A DNA stretch of 39,863 nucleotides from contig NZ_HG005169.1 of NCBI RefSeq assembly GCF_000455245.1, forward strand, positions 34,724-74,586. The letters are read 5' to 3'. The stretch is from Nesterenkonia massiliensis. Its GTDB lineage: Bacteria > Actinomycetota > Actinomycetes > Actinomycetales > Micrococcaceae. The stretch's first letter is position 1, and every line of letters begins with the position of its first letter. Below are positions 1 through 8,173 of the stretch, one piece after another. A program made the position numbers and the translations under genes. The notes under the pieces were generated by a model. The model was not told the origin of the DNA. It ran no database searches and was given only the letters and a program-made list of their open reading frames with translations.

Positions 1-235
1 CGAGGATCACGTCGGTGTCGCAGCGCTCGCGGTAGCCCTCCAGGGGGTAGCGGGACATGGAGGCGCCCAGGAAGAGCAGGTCATCGAAGTGCGGCAGACG
101 GCGTTTGGAGCCGCCGCCGCGGATGTCGTAGACCCCGGTGGCGGCGGCTCGCCGGATATCGGCGATGGTGGCGCGGTCAAAGGTGGCGGATTCGCGCAGT
201 CCGCGCACCGCGCGGGTATCAGCGGTGTGGGTCAA
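1..235 (-). CDS. glxD: FMN-binding glutamate synthase family protein (GlxD/MgsC-like), N-terminal part only
   Basis: The gene runs off the left edge, so only about 78 N-terminal residues are visible. It starts at a TTG (235-233) behind an AAGGAG ribosome site. The residues RLPHFDDLLFLGASMSRYPL resemble the start of the FMN/iron-sulfur synthase domain of stand-alone glutamate synthase-like proteins (GlxD, MgsC). In the family this domain moves ammonia released by the amidotransferase partner onto an oxo-acid or amino acceptor. It is the last visible gene of the glnT-glxB-glxC-glxD operon, 87 bases after glxC. The call rests on the fragment plus the diagnostic gene order; the catalytic part lies outside the window. 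Confidence 0.8.
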   Translation of the reverse strand, partial: MTHTADTRAVRGLRESATFDRATIADIRRAAATGVYDIRGGGSKRRLPHFDDLLFLGASMSRYPLEGYRERCDTDVIL

Positions 236-322
236 GGGTGCTCCTTCGGGTCTGGCCGGGTCTGGCAGGGCGAGGACGGCGCGGCGGCCGCGGCGTCATC
301 GGGCTCCCCGCCGGGGGCGGAG

Positions 323-1018
323 TCAGTACGCGCTGAGGTTGTCGGTTTTGAAGTGGTAGAGCTGTCGGGCGGAGCCGTAGCGGGTGTAGTCGGAGGTGTC
401 ATCCTCGGGGTACCCGGCGGCGTCGAGCAGCTCACGCAGCTCGTCGTGGTGCTCCTGGCGCATCTCTTTGGCGACGCAGTCCGCCCCCAGGGAGGCCACC
501 TGGCCCTTCACGTAGAGCCGGGCCTCGTAGATGGAGTCGCCCAGGGCGTCTCCGGCGTCGCCGCGGACCACCAGGCGTCCGGCCTGGGCCATGAAGGCGC
601 TCATATGCCCGATGCTTCCGCCCACCACGATGTCCACTCCCTTCATGGAGATCCCGCAGCGGGCGGCGGCGTCGCCGTCGATGACCAGCAGCCCGCCGTG
701 GGCGGTGGCGCCGGCGGACTGGCTGGCGTTGCCGCGCACGTGCACACGCCCGCTCATCATGTTCTCCGCCACTCCCACCCCGGCGTTCCCGGCGATGGTG
801 ATGGAGGCCTGCTGGTTCATGCCGGCGGCGTAGTAGCCCACATGGCCCTCGATGGTGATCTCCACCGGGGCGTTGACCCCGGCGGCCACCGAGTGGGCTC
901 CGCGCGGATTGCTGATGGCGATGGACCCGGCGACGTCGTCCTGGTGCAGAGCACGGTTGACCTCGCGGAGTGGTGTGTCGGCCAGATTGAAGGTGCGGGT
1001 ATCGGTGACGGTGCTCAT
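323..1018 (-). CDS. glxC: GXGXG-domain glutamate synthase subunit (GlxC/MgsB-like)
   Basis: A 231-residue protein made almost entirely of the glycine-rich right-handed beta-helix found at the C-terminus of large glutamate synthase subunits. Repeating turns such as ITIEGHVGYYAAGMN, VHVRGNASQSAGA and LVVRGDAGDALGDS show the GXGXG pattern. In stand-alone form (GlxC; MgsB of N-methylglutamate synthase) it is thought to be a scaffold between the amidotransferase and FMN subunits. Its ATG overlaps the stop of the upstream amidotransferase gene in ATGA, implying translational coupling. The length is normal for the family. The family is certain; whether the complex makes glutamate, N-methylglutamate or another product cannot be read from this subunit. 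Confidence 0.88.
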   Translation of the reverse strand: MSTVTDTRTFNLADTPLREVNRALHQDDVAGSIAISNPRGAHSVAAGVNAPVEITIEGHVGYYAAGMNQQASITIAGNAGVGVAENMMSGRVHVRGNASQSAGATAHGGLLVIDGDAAARCGISMKGVDIVVGGSIGHMSAFMAQAGRLVVRGDAGDALGDSIYEARLYVKGQVASLGADCVAKEMRQEHHDELRELLDAAGYPEDDTSDYTRYGSARQLYHFKTDNLSAY

Positions 1019-2031
1019 GCGTCGCTCATCTCCCTCTGCCGGGCGGCCCGTGCGGGGGACTGCCCGCTACCGGACGCTTCGTTTCTGGACTCCGCATTTC
1101 TAGACCATGCGTAGATGTGGTTGGGCTCGGGCTCGTAGAGCCGGGCGTTCTCGATGCCGGGCAGATCTGCCAGGGCGCGGTACTCGCTGGCCATGGCCAC
1201 CCAGTCCTCGGTCTCGGCGATGACGGCGGGTTTACAGGCGATGGCGTCACGCACCACGGCGAAGGAGTCCCGGTTGGAGACCAGCAGGGTGTAGAAGCCG
1301 TCGAACGCCTGGGCCAGCGCGTCGACGGCCTCCTTCACTCCGGCGCCTGATGCCATCTTCTCCGCGATGAAGCGGGCGCCGACTTCCGTGTCATTCTCGG
1401 AGTCGAACTCGACGCCTCGGCGGGTCAGTTCCCGGCGGATGGTGGCGTGATTGGAGAAGCTGCCGTTGTGCACCATGCACTGGCCCTCGCCCACGGCATA
1501 GGGGTGGCAGCCGCCGGGGGTTACCGCGGATTCTGTGGCCATGCGGGTGTGCCCCACGCCCTGCCAGCCCTGGGCCTGCCGGAGTCCGTAGGCTTCGGCC
1601 AGCGCGCGGGGGTGGCCTACTCCTTTGAGGACGGCCAGGTCCTGGCCGAAGCCGGAGATCAGCGCGCCCGGTGCTGCCTGCAGGACGGCCTTCTTCAGCG
1701 TCTCGGCAGCGGTGGCCGGGTCGGCGCCGTCGTCGTCACTGTGCTCAGCCAGCGGCATGCTGACCAACTGAGTTTGGTCCGCCTCTTCGACGGTGACAGC
1801 GGTGCCCAGCGTGTCACCGACGGCGGCGGCAAGCTGTTCGGCGCTGAGCCCGGACTCCAGCACGGAGACGGTGACGGTGCCCGGCGGTGACCAGACAGGG
1901 TCGCCGTAGACGGCCACCCCAGCGGAGTCTGCGCCGCGCTCCTCCATTTCGCAGAGCATGGAAGTCAGCAGCTCGCCCAGACGTGGGTAGAGCTCGGGAT
2001 TGCGCAGATGAAGTCCGACGATTCCACACAT
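1015..2031 (-). CDS. glxB: Class II glutamine amidotransferase (GlxB/MgsA-like)
   Basis: The frame is open further upstream, but the start is set at 2031, because class II amidotransferases need Cys as residue 2 (MCGIVGLHLRNPEL) and an AGAAAGGA site lies just before this ATG. The N-terminal nucleophile hydrolase fold is supported by GVGHTRMATESAVTPGGCHPY and MVHNGSFSNHATIRREL, and END (FDSENDTEVGARFI) follows. It would release ammonia from glutamine, or a methylamide analogue, for the GlxC/GlxD partners. It starts 13 bases after the glutamine synthetase-like gene and overlaps glxC by 4 bases. The length of 338 residues fits stand-alone GlxB/MgsA rather than full glutamate synthase. Confidence 0.9.
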   Translation of the reverse strand: MCGIVGLHLRNPELYPRLGELLTSMLCEMEERGADSAGVAVYGDPVWSPPGTVTVSVLESGLSAEQLAAAVGDTLGTAVTVEEADQTQLVSMPLAEHSDDDGADPATAAETLKKAVLQAAPGALISGFGQDLAVLKGVGHPRALAEAYGLRQAQGWQGVGHTRMATESAVTPGGCHPYAVGEGQCMVHNGSFSNHATIRRELTRRGVEFDSENDTEVGARFIAEKMASGAGVKEAVDALAQAFDGFYTLLVSNRDSFAVVRDAIACKPAVIAETEDWVAMASEYRALADLPGIENARLYEPEPNHIYAWSRNAESRNEASGSGQSPARAARQREMSDA

Positions 2032-2044
2032 ATCGGGTCCTTTC

Positions 2045-3373
2045 TCAGAAGGCGGTGAGGTAGCGCTGGATCTCCCAGTTGGTGACCTGGGAGTGGTACT
2101 GGTAGAACTCTTCGCGCTTGAGGGTGGTGTAGTAGCTGCCGACGCCGGGATGCACCGCGCTGAGCACATCGAGCACGGTCTGATCGGCCTCGAGGTATTC
2201 GATGGCGTCCATCAGGGTCAGTGGCAGCTTGGGGGCGTCGTCGCGCTTATCCCCGGGAGTGCCGGGGTCGGTTTTGCGGGCGATGCCGTCCAGGCCGGCG
2301 CCGACGGCGGCTGCTACGGCCAGGTAGGGGTTGGCAGAGCCGTCGCCGCCGCGCAGCTCGATGCGCTGATCATCGGGGACGCGAATGTAGTGGGTGCGGT
2401 CATTGCCGCCGTAGGTGGCGGTGCGCGGGGCCCAGGAGGCTCCGGAGGTGGTGGAGATCGCGCCGGTGCGCTTGTACGAGTTCACGGTGGGGGCGATGAG
2501 TCCCTGCATTGCGCAGGCGTGCTGCAGCAGGCCGCCCACAAAGTGGTAGGCGGTCTCGGAGAGCCCAAGCCCGTGCAAGTCCTTCTTCCTGGAGGTCCGG
2601 CCGAGCGGGAAGACGGGCTTGCCCTTGGAGGTCAGTGAGAGGTGCAGGTGCAGGCCGGATCCGGTGCGGTCCCCGAAGGGTTTGGGCATGAAGGTGGCGA
2701 TCATCCCGCGCTCCTCGGCGAGCATGGAGATGATGTAACGGAGGGCGACGACGCGGTCGGCAGTGGTCAGCGCGTCGGCGTAATGGAAGTTCTGCTCGAA
2801 CTGTCCGTTGCCGTCCTCGTGGTCGTTGGCGTAGTTGCCCCAGCCCAGGGAGTTCATGGCTTGGGAGATGGCGGCCAGGTGGCCGAACATGCGGGTGACG
2901 CCGCGGGCGTCGTAGCAGGGCTGGGCGGCGGTGTCGGCGTCGTCGGCGGTGACCAGGTTGCCGTTGTCATCGCGTTTGAGCAGGAAGTACTCCACCTCGG
3001 CTCCCACATGTGGCTCGAAGCCCTGTTGGGCCGCTTCGGCCAGCAGATTCTTCAGGATGACCCGGGGCGCGAAGCCCCAGGGCTTACCCTCCACATGCGG
3101 GTCGCAGTGCACGATGGCCAGCCCCTCGCGGATGAATGGGACGGGGGTGAAGGAGGAGGCGTCCGGCATCGCCATAATGTCGGGGTCCTTGGGTTCCTGG
3201 CCCATGGCGCCTGCGGCGTATCCGGCGAATCCCACGCCTTCTTCGATGAGCTGGTCAATCGCCTCGACGGGGACCAGCTTGGCGCATGGCTTGCCGTGCA
3301 GGTCCACAAAGAGGGCAAGGATGAACTTGGTCTCGTGCTCGGCCACCAAATCTTTGAGCGAGAGTGAGGCCAT
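2045..3373 (-). CDS. glnT: Type III glutamine synthetase-like ligase (GlnT / gamma-glutamylmethylamide synthetase family)
   Basis: A 442-residue glutamine synthetase fold protein. Visible are the catalytic beta-barrel EVEYFLLKRDDNG, NFHYADALTTADRV, the histidine strand GSGLHLHLSL, the ATP/glutamate region RIELRGGDGSANPYLAVAA and the C-terminal helix. An upstream GTG at 3382 is in frame, but the GAAAGG ribosome site fits the ATG at 3373. The group includes rhizobial GlnT and the gamma-glutamylmethylamide synthetase GmaS of methylamine users, both encoded beside glxBCD/mgsABC genes as here. Substrate (ammonia, methylamine or another amine) is inferred only from context; nearby amine oxidase and phospho-lyase genes favour an amine. 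It is first in the operon and preceded by a terminator-containing gap. Confidence 0.88.
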   Translation of the reverse strand: MASLSLKDLVAEHETKFILALFVDLHGKPCAKLVPVEAIDQLIEEGVGFAGYAAGAMGQEPKDPDIMAMPDASSFTPVPFIREGLAIVHCDPHVEGKPWGFAPRVILKNLLAEAAQQGFEPHVGAEVEYFLLKRDDNGNLVTADDADTAAQPCYDARGVTRMFGHLAAISQAMNSLGWGNYANDHEDGNGQFEQNFHYADALTTADRVVALRYIISMLAEERGMIATFMPKPFGDRTGSGLHLHLSLTSKGKPVFPLGRTSRKKDLHGLGLSETAYHFVGGLLQHACAMQGLIAPTVNSYKRTGAISTTSGASWAPRTATYGGNDRTHYIRVPDDQRIELRGGDGSANPYLAVAAAVGAGLDGIARKTDPGTPGDKRDDAPKLPLTLMDAIEYLEADQTVLDVLSAVHPGVGSYYTTLKREEFYQYHSQVTNWEIQRYLTAF

Positions 3374-3462
3374 CACTGCCACCTTTCACTGTTGGGAATC
3401 AACGTATAACGCTAGTAAACGATTAGTGTGTTTCGGACAGGTGAACATGACGTCTCCACTAC
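3374..3462 (-). promoter_or_regulatory. Putative promoter region of the glnT-glxBCD operon
   Basis: This is the only gap upstream of the operon. On the minus strand it is AT-richer than its surroundings, with TTTACT followed by TATACG-like hexamers about 40 to 60 bases before the ATG. No clear consensus -35/-10 pair or strong palindromic operator can be named, so the assignment is positional. Confidence 0.3.
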
Positions 3463-3466
3463 GAAA

Positions 3467-3500
3467 AAATCGCGTGCCGGGAAGTCACCACACGCGATTT
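3467..3500 (-). terminator. Intrinsic terminator after the ABC ATPase gene
   Basis: A perfect 10-base inverted repeat, AAATCGCGTG / CACGCGATTT, encloses a 14-base loop. Read on the minus strand the stem is followed by TTTTTT, the classical layout for a terminator of the ABC transporter gene ending at 3540. It separates that gene from the glnT operon. Confidence 0.75.
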
Positions 3501-3539
3501 CCCGCCGCCAGCCTCAACCGACCTCGGCTGCTATTCAGC

Positions 3540-4334
3540 TCATTCAGACATCGAAGCAAGGAAAGCTCGAGTCCGGACGTTCTCCGGATCAGAGAAGATG
3601 TCAGTGGCCGGACCCTGCTCAATGATGAGACCATCCTCCATCACCACTACGCGGTCAGAGATGCGCCGGGCGAAGCTCATCTCGTGAGTCACGATCACCA
3701 TCGTTACCCCTTCACGGGCAAGCCCCTGGATAGTGCGCAGCACTTCCTGGGTCATCTCCGGGTCCAACGCGCTAGTGGGCTCGTCGAAGAGCAGCAGGCG
3801 TGGCCTCATCGCTAATGCCCGCGCAATGGCCACTCGCTGCTGCTGTCCCCCAGAGAGCGTGGCGGGTTTCTGATCTGCCTGCTGCTCGAGCCCCACCCGC
3901 TCAAGTAGTTCACGAGCCCGCGCCATCGCCTCAGTCTTGTCCTCCCCTTTCACGCGGACCGGGGCGTGCCAGACGTTCTCGGCAGCAGTCATATGCGGAA
4001 AGAGATTGAACTGCTGAAACACAAATCCGATTCGCTGCTGATCTGCGCGCAGTTGAGCAGAGTCCGGCAGCCACGCCGCGTTACGCAACCGTTGACCCAG
4101 GGGCTTGCCATCAAGAAGGACAACGCCCTCGCTCGGTTCCTCAAGATGGTTAAGAGTGCGCAAGAACGTGGTCTTGCCCGAGCCAGAGGGCCCGATCAGC
4201 GTGACAACTTCTCCTTCGGCAACGTCCAAGGAGATCTCTCGGAAAACTGACTTGGTACCGAATACTTTGGAGATGCTCTCGGCGCGCAGCACAGAGGCAC
4301 GCAACCCAGTTTCTTCTTTCTCCATCACCTGCAT
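3540..4334 (-). CDS. Polar amino acid ABC transporter ATP-binding protein
   Basis: A 264-residue ABC ATPase of the polar amino acid uptake (GlnQ/HisP) type. Visible are Walker [11 protein letters not shown]-loop [16 protein letters not shown], signature LSGGQQQR, Walker [15 protein letters not shown] and the switch histidine in VTHEMSFAR. The start region reads GTG-ATG just over the permease stop: GTG 4337 would overlap it as GTGA, while ATG 4334 sits better behind GAAGG. Such ATPases need a permease pair and a binding protein; here only a permease C-terminal stump precedes it and no binding-protein gene is present. The ATPase itself looks intact, but its transporter is probably not functional unless it pairs with subunits encoded elsewhere. 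Confidence 0.92.
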   Translation of the reverse strand: MQVMEKEETGLRASVLRAESISKVFGTKSVFREISLDVAEGEVVTLIGPSGSGKTTFLRTLNHLEEPSEGVVLLDGKPLGQRLRNAAWLPDSAQLRADQQRIGFVFQQFNLFPHMTAAENVWHAPVRVKGEDKTEAMARARELLERVGLEQQADQKPATLSGGQQQRVAIARALAMRPRLLLFDEPTSALDPEMTQEVLRTIQGLAREGVTMVIVTHEMSFARRISDRVVVMEDGLIIEQGPATDIFSDPENVRTRAFLASMSE

Positions 4335-4564
4335 CACACCTTCGCCTCCACTTTGACTTCCGCAATCTCCGGCTCATGTGATAACTCCACTACACGGCGG
4401 CGCCCTCTGAGCCAGTTAGCCATGGGGAGCTCATACGGCAACCCGACTTTGTGGTTGTAGTGCCGTTCAATGAACCATTGGATGACTGTCCAGACTGTCG
4501 TGAGAAGCAGGTAGTAGATCGCGGCCACGATGAATATCTCGAAGGTGCGGAAAGTGGCCGAGCT
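4334..4564 (-). pseudogene. 5'-truncated amino acid ABC transporter permease (C-terminal remnant)
   Basis: Reading upstream from the stop, the frame encodes SSATFRTFEIFIVAAIYYLL followed by LLTTVWTVIQWFIERHYNHK, typical of the last membrane helix and cytoplasmic tail of HisM/GlnP-type permeases. Homology-like sequence ends near 4564 and the frame is closed by TGA at 4588. The remaining helices and the EAA loop are missing. The next sequence upstream belongs to an unrelated membrane protein gene. A deletion has therefore removed most of the permease and presumably the binding protein. The stop overlaps the ATPase start, as in an intact transporter operon. Confidence 0.8.
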
Positions 4565-4653
4565 GCAATCAGAATCGACCCGGACTCAGGGACGGTGACT
4601 GCCGGCAGCGATCCTCGCAGCGACGGGATGGCGATGGTTGTCTGACAACGGTC

Positions 4654-5136
4654 CTACTCCATGCTGCCTCGCGGTGTAATGCAGCCCAGTGCTGTCCGGT
4701 GTCTTCTCTGCGCCGAGCTGAGGAGGAACCAGGCTGCCGCAGCTGCTTCCAGCAACGCCAGGGCGGTGGCTCCGTAGAGGACCAGCTCCGGTGAGAAACC
4801 CAGCTGCAGGGCCCCGTGACCGTGGCCGGCGTGCGTCGGAGCCGCCACCTCAGCAGTTTCTCCCCCGTAGTAGACCCCTGAGGCAATGAGCCACAGGTGT
4901 ATGCCCAGCATGCTTGTGCTGGTGATTGCCAGTGTGGCCCAGGTGCTCCTGGTGGGCCCACGCCAGAGGTGGCCGGCGCAGGGGAAGCACAGCACGGCCA
5001 GCACAGCCATGACGGCCATGAGCACAACCCCTCCATGGCCCAGCATCAGCAGGTGCAGCACCGCGGACAACAGCGCCGCTGCCCCAAGCAGCCCACGCAC
5101 CACCGGGGTGCGGGACTGACCTTGCACCCAGAGCAC
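4654..5136 (-). CDS. Small polytopic membrane protein with a histidine/glycine loop, function unknown
   Basis: About 160 residues with four predicted membrane segments: GLLGAAALLSAVLHLLMLG, VLMAVMAVLAVLCFPCAG, WATLAITSTSMLGIHLWLIA and LVLYGATALALLEAAAAAWF. A loop, PTHAGHGHGALQ, is rich in His and could bind metal. It lies 58 bases after the amine oxidase gene on the same strand, so co-transcription is likely. The GTG start at 5136 is uncertain: the frame is open further up (residues LRLFAGLV) and no good ribosome site is seen. I do not recognise the family; a role beside a copper enzyme is speculative. Confidence 0.6.
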   Translation of the reverse strand: MLWVQGQSRTPVVRGLLGAAALLSAVLHLLMLGHGGVVLMAVMAVLAVLCFPCAGHLWRGPTRSTWATLAITSTSMLGIHLWLIASGVYYGGETAEVAAPTHAGHGHGALQLGFSPELVLYGATALALLEAAAAAWFLLSSAQRRHRTALGCITPRGSME

Positions 5137-5194
5137 CAGCCCTGCGAAGAGCCGGAGTCTCCGCCCCGCAGAGCGCCTGAGCCGACACAGGGAG

Positions 5195-7174
5195 CTATCC
5201 GCGGTGGCAGTGGCCGATGGTCTCGGCCGGGTAGTCCAGCATGGGGTTGCCGTCGAAGAAGCCGGAGGGCTTCAGGTGGAGACCCACCTTCGCCACCGGC
5301 ATCACCGGCCAATCCTCCGGACGCGGTGCATGGTGTGCGCATAGCACCGGCCACAGCACCAGATCGGCATTGTCCAGCGACCGGTTGGCGGCAGCGTACT
5401 TGGGCAGCCCGTCACCGCCGGGGTTCTGCGGCACATACTCCCCTGCGGCATACCGCTCCCGCTCGGCGAACGCGGTGGCCCACAGGTGATTGCGGGTGAA
5501 CCCGCCCCGCTCGTACTGCTGGGACCCCGGCTGGGAAAGCGGCATGGCCAGACTCCCACCGAGCTCCAGCTTGTAGCCGGGCTTGGCCCCCGTGGCCGGA
5601 TTGGTCCTCTCCGGATTCACCACCACCCAGGAGCGGCCGTGCAGCGGATCCGCGGTGCGCTGAGCCTGCGCCTCAGTCTTCAGCTGCGTCTTGGCCTCGT
5701 ACCAGGCACTGCCCCAGACGTTCTCCTGCTCGGGAGCCACCACGGCGTTGTTCTCGTACAGACTGTTCCGATCGCCGTCGACCGCCATGTCCAGCCGCAG
5801 CGCAAAGAAGTGCTGATGATTGGGTCCGTAGAGCCCGGGCGCGAGCACTGTCCCATACTTGGGCGCCTCCCCCTCGAAGGCCCCGGTGGAGAGAATTCCC
5901 GTCAGCTTAGACTCAAACTCGATGGAACCGTCCAGGTAGAGGTACCAGTAGAACCCGTAGTCATAGTTGCCCACCGTGGTGAAGATGCTGATCACCAGCC
6001 GCCGGTTGCGGCGCACCTCGCCCTGACCGGTCCGGTAGTCGGTGTGCTTCCAGCCGATGCCGGAGTCCTCCTCGTGGATGCACACGGCATTGGGGATCTT
6101 CACCGGGTCCCCGTCCTGGGTGCACACATAGGCATCCAGGTAGGTGATCTCCCCCAGACAGTCGCAGCCAAGCTGCAGGGAGTTGGCCATGCCGCCCAGA
6201 CCGTATTCGCCCTCATCGAAGACGTTCTTGTTCCAGTGGGTATCCCCGGGATCCCCATAGGGCACATACATCTCCGCCAGGGAGGCCCGGTAGAGCACCG
6301 GTCGCACAGTGCCGCGGTCGTTATAGGTGATGTTGTGCAGCACCAGGCCTTCGCGCGGGGTGTAACCGACACGCAGGCTCCAGTTGGCCCACTGGATGCC
6401 GTGGCCCGCCATGGTGAAGGACGGGCCCTGGGGCTGAGTGATGGAGATGGGCTTCATAGGAGGGCGCACCTGCTCAAAGTGCGGCGAGTTGGCCGGGTCG
6501 GTAATCGCCTCAGCCGTGTAGTTTCCCTTCTTTCCCGGGAGGGCGACGACGCCAGTGTCGTTGACCTCGAGGATCTCCTTGGTGTCCAGGTCCAGGGTGA
6601 CCACGAGGTTCTCCACGGGCTTGGCGTAGCCGTTGGCGTCGTCGTCGCCCTCTTTGACGAACAGCAGGGGCCGGGAGATCCGTCGGGTGCCGGGATGGTC
6701 CTCGGGCATGGTGTAGCCGGCGGCCCATTTGTCCACGATGACGTGCTCGAAGCTGGTGACTCCGCGCTTAACCAGGGCCTGCTGCACCTCGGGGTGGCGG
6801 CGGATCAGCTCCTCGCAGATGGTGAATTCCTCCGCGGTCATCGGGTTCTGCGCATCCGGGACCTCGGTGAGGCTGACCAGGCTGCCGGAGCGCAGATCCA
6901 CCACGGCCTCCAGTGTCAGCTGCGCGACGCGATCCCGCAGCACCATGAAGGCTTCGCGGGGAAAGTGACCGCCGGTGGCATCGAAGGACCGGACCACTTC
7001 CTTGGAGGGCTCCTTGAGCTCGATGTAGACGAAGCGCATCTCCGGGGTGAAGTCCGGGTGCTGTTTGAGGATCGCGGCGGCTGCGGTGATCTCCTGCGGG
7101 GCCAAGGGCTCCAGAGGGTGGATGGCTCCTAAGCTTGTTGACGGCGGGGCGGCTTCTGCGGCGACGGTGTTCAT
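5195..7174 (-). CDS. Copper-containing primary amine oxidase (TPQ enzyme)
   Basis: A 659-residue protein matching the length and domain order of bacterial copper amine oxidases: two small N-terminal domains, then the catalytic beta-sandwich. The TPQ precursor is Tyr404 in TVGNYDYG; copper ligands are His453 and His455 (PNHQHFF) and His563 (FTRNHLW). The likely catalytic base is Asp320 in NVFDEGEYGLGG, and YVPYGDP carries the gate tyrosine. These enzymes oxidise primary amines to aldehyde, ammonia and hydrogen peroxide. No signal peptide is visible, as in Arthrobacter homologues. A GGAAGGA site precedes the ATG. It lies third in the kinase-SDR-amine oxidase group. The substrate (phenethylamine, tyramine, histamine, methylamine or ethanolamine) cannot be told from sequence alone. 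Confidence 0.95.
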   Translation of the reverse strand: MNTVAAEAAPPSTSLGAIHPLEPLAPQEITAAAAILKQHPDFTPEMRFVYIELKEPSKEVVRSFDATGGHFPREAFMVLRDRVAQLTLEAVVDLRSGSLVSLTEVPDAQNPMTAEEFTICEELIRRHPEVQQALVKRGVTSFEHVIVDKWAAGYTMPEDHPGTRRISRPLLFVKEGDDDANGYAKPVENLVVTLDLDTKEILEVNDTGVVALPGKKGNYTAEAITDPANSPHFEQVRPPMKPISITQPQGPSFTMAGHGIQWANWSLRVGYTPREGLVLHNITYNDRGTVRPVLYRASLAEMYVPYGDPGDTHWNKNVFDEGEYGLGGMANSLQLGCDCLGEITYLDAYVCTQDGDPVKIPNAVCIHEEDSGIGWKHTDYRTGQGEVRRNRRLVISIFTTVGNYDYGFYWYLYLDGSIEFESKLTGILSTGAFEGEAPKYGTVLAPGLYGPNHQHFFALRLDMAVDGDRNSLYENNAVVAPEQENVWGSAWYEAKTQLKTEAQAQRTADPLHGRSWVVVNPERTNPATGAKPGYKLELGGSLAMPLSQPGSQQYERGGFTRNHLWATAFAERERYAAGEYVPQNPGGDGLPKYAAANRSLDNADLVLWPVLCAHHAPRPEDWPVMPVAKVGLHLKPSGFFDGNPMLDYPAETIGHCHRG

Positions 7175-7290
7175 GGGGTCCTTCCGGGGTGTGAGGGTCG
7201 AAACGTCAGGGTCGGATATGGATGGGATGTATCAGGGCGGATGTGTCTGGGGGACGTGTCTTAGGTGGGTCTCATGCGGCTTTGTGAAGG

Positions 7291-8076
7291 TCACATCTCC
7301 TGGAGGGCGCCGGGATCCTCGGGCAGCACCTGCCCGCCGTCGACCACCAGGCTCTGTCCGGTGACGTAGCCGGCCTGCGCGGAGGCGAAGAACAGGGCCG
7401 CGTAGCCGATGTCCTCCACTGCGCCGAGCCTGCGCTGCGGGATGGCCGCCGCCATGCCCTCCAGATACTCCTGTCCCATGTCCTGCAGGCCTTCGGTGAG
7501 GATGTTGCCCGGCAGCACGGCGTTGATGGTGATGCCCCTGGGGGCCAGCTCCATAGCGGCGGTGCGCACATAGCCCAGCTGGGCAGCCTTGGAGGCGCCG
7601 TAGTGCGCCCATCCGGGATAGCCGGTGATAGGACCGGTGATCGAGGAAGTCACCACCACCCGGCCCAGCTCGGACCGGCTCAGCTCCTCCAGGCACGCGG
7701 CCACGCAGAAGGCGGTGCCGTAGAAGTTGACCCCCATCACCTCATCCAGGGCGGCACGGTCCAGCTCCTGGAGTCTGGCGGAGGGGAAGATGCCGGCGTT
7801 GGCGCACAGCACATCGATGCCGCCGAAGGTCTCCACCGTGGCTGCCGCCAGCGCTTGGCAGGAGGGCTGATCGGCCACATCGGTGACACAGGTGGCGACC
7901 ATCCCGCCGTCGAACTCCTCTGCGACCTCCGCTGCGGCCTTCTGCAGGGCGGCCTCATCTCGCCCCGCGAGCATCACCTTGGCTCCGGCGGAGGCGAAGA
8001 CCCGGGCGATCCCGAGCCCGATCCCCTTGCTGCCGCCGGTGACGATGACGCTGCGGTTCTCCATAGTGCTGAACAT
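7291..8076 (-). CDS. Short-chain dehydrogenase/reductase (SDR family oxidoreductase)
   Basis: A classical SDR of 261 residues. The NAD(P) motif TGGSKGIG is at residues 13-20, NAG at 93-95, the catalytic Ser in TSSITG and YGASK with Tyr159 and Lys163. The start at 8076 is chosen for its GAGGGAG ribosome site; the frame is open a little further upstream and another ATG lies at 8064. An acidic residue after the second beta-strand is not clear (AGRDE suggests NADP use). Placement between the kinase and the amine oxidase suggests a role in oxidising or reducing an amine-derived alcohol or aldehyde, but substrate specificity is unknown. Confidence 0.9.
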   Translation of the reverse strand: MFSTMENRSVIVTGGSKGIGLGIARVFASAGAKVMLAGRDEAALQKAAAEVAEEFDGGMVATCVTDVADQPSCQALAAATVETFGGIDVLCANAGIFPSARLQELDRAALDEVMGVNFYGTAFCVAACLEELSRSELGRVVVTSSITGPITGYPGWAHYGASKAAQLGYVRTAAMELAPRGITINAVLPGNILTEGLQDMGQEYLEGMAAAIPQRRLGAVEDIGYAALFFASAQAGYVTGQSLVVDGGQVLPEDPGALQEM

Positions 8077-8173
8077 GTGTTTCTCCCTCAATCCCCTCAA
8101 TCCGGCCGGTCACTCTCCAAGCCATTCAGTACATAAAGCTGCTCGATTCATTGCCGCTCGCACCACCAGCAGC

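Noticed and set aside
5486-7132. A 548-codon open frame on the plus strand opposite the amine oxidase gene
   Set aside because: It is a shadow of a strongly supported gene in GC-rich DNA; the translation is Gly/Val/His-rich with no family resemblance.
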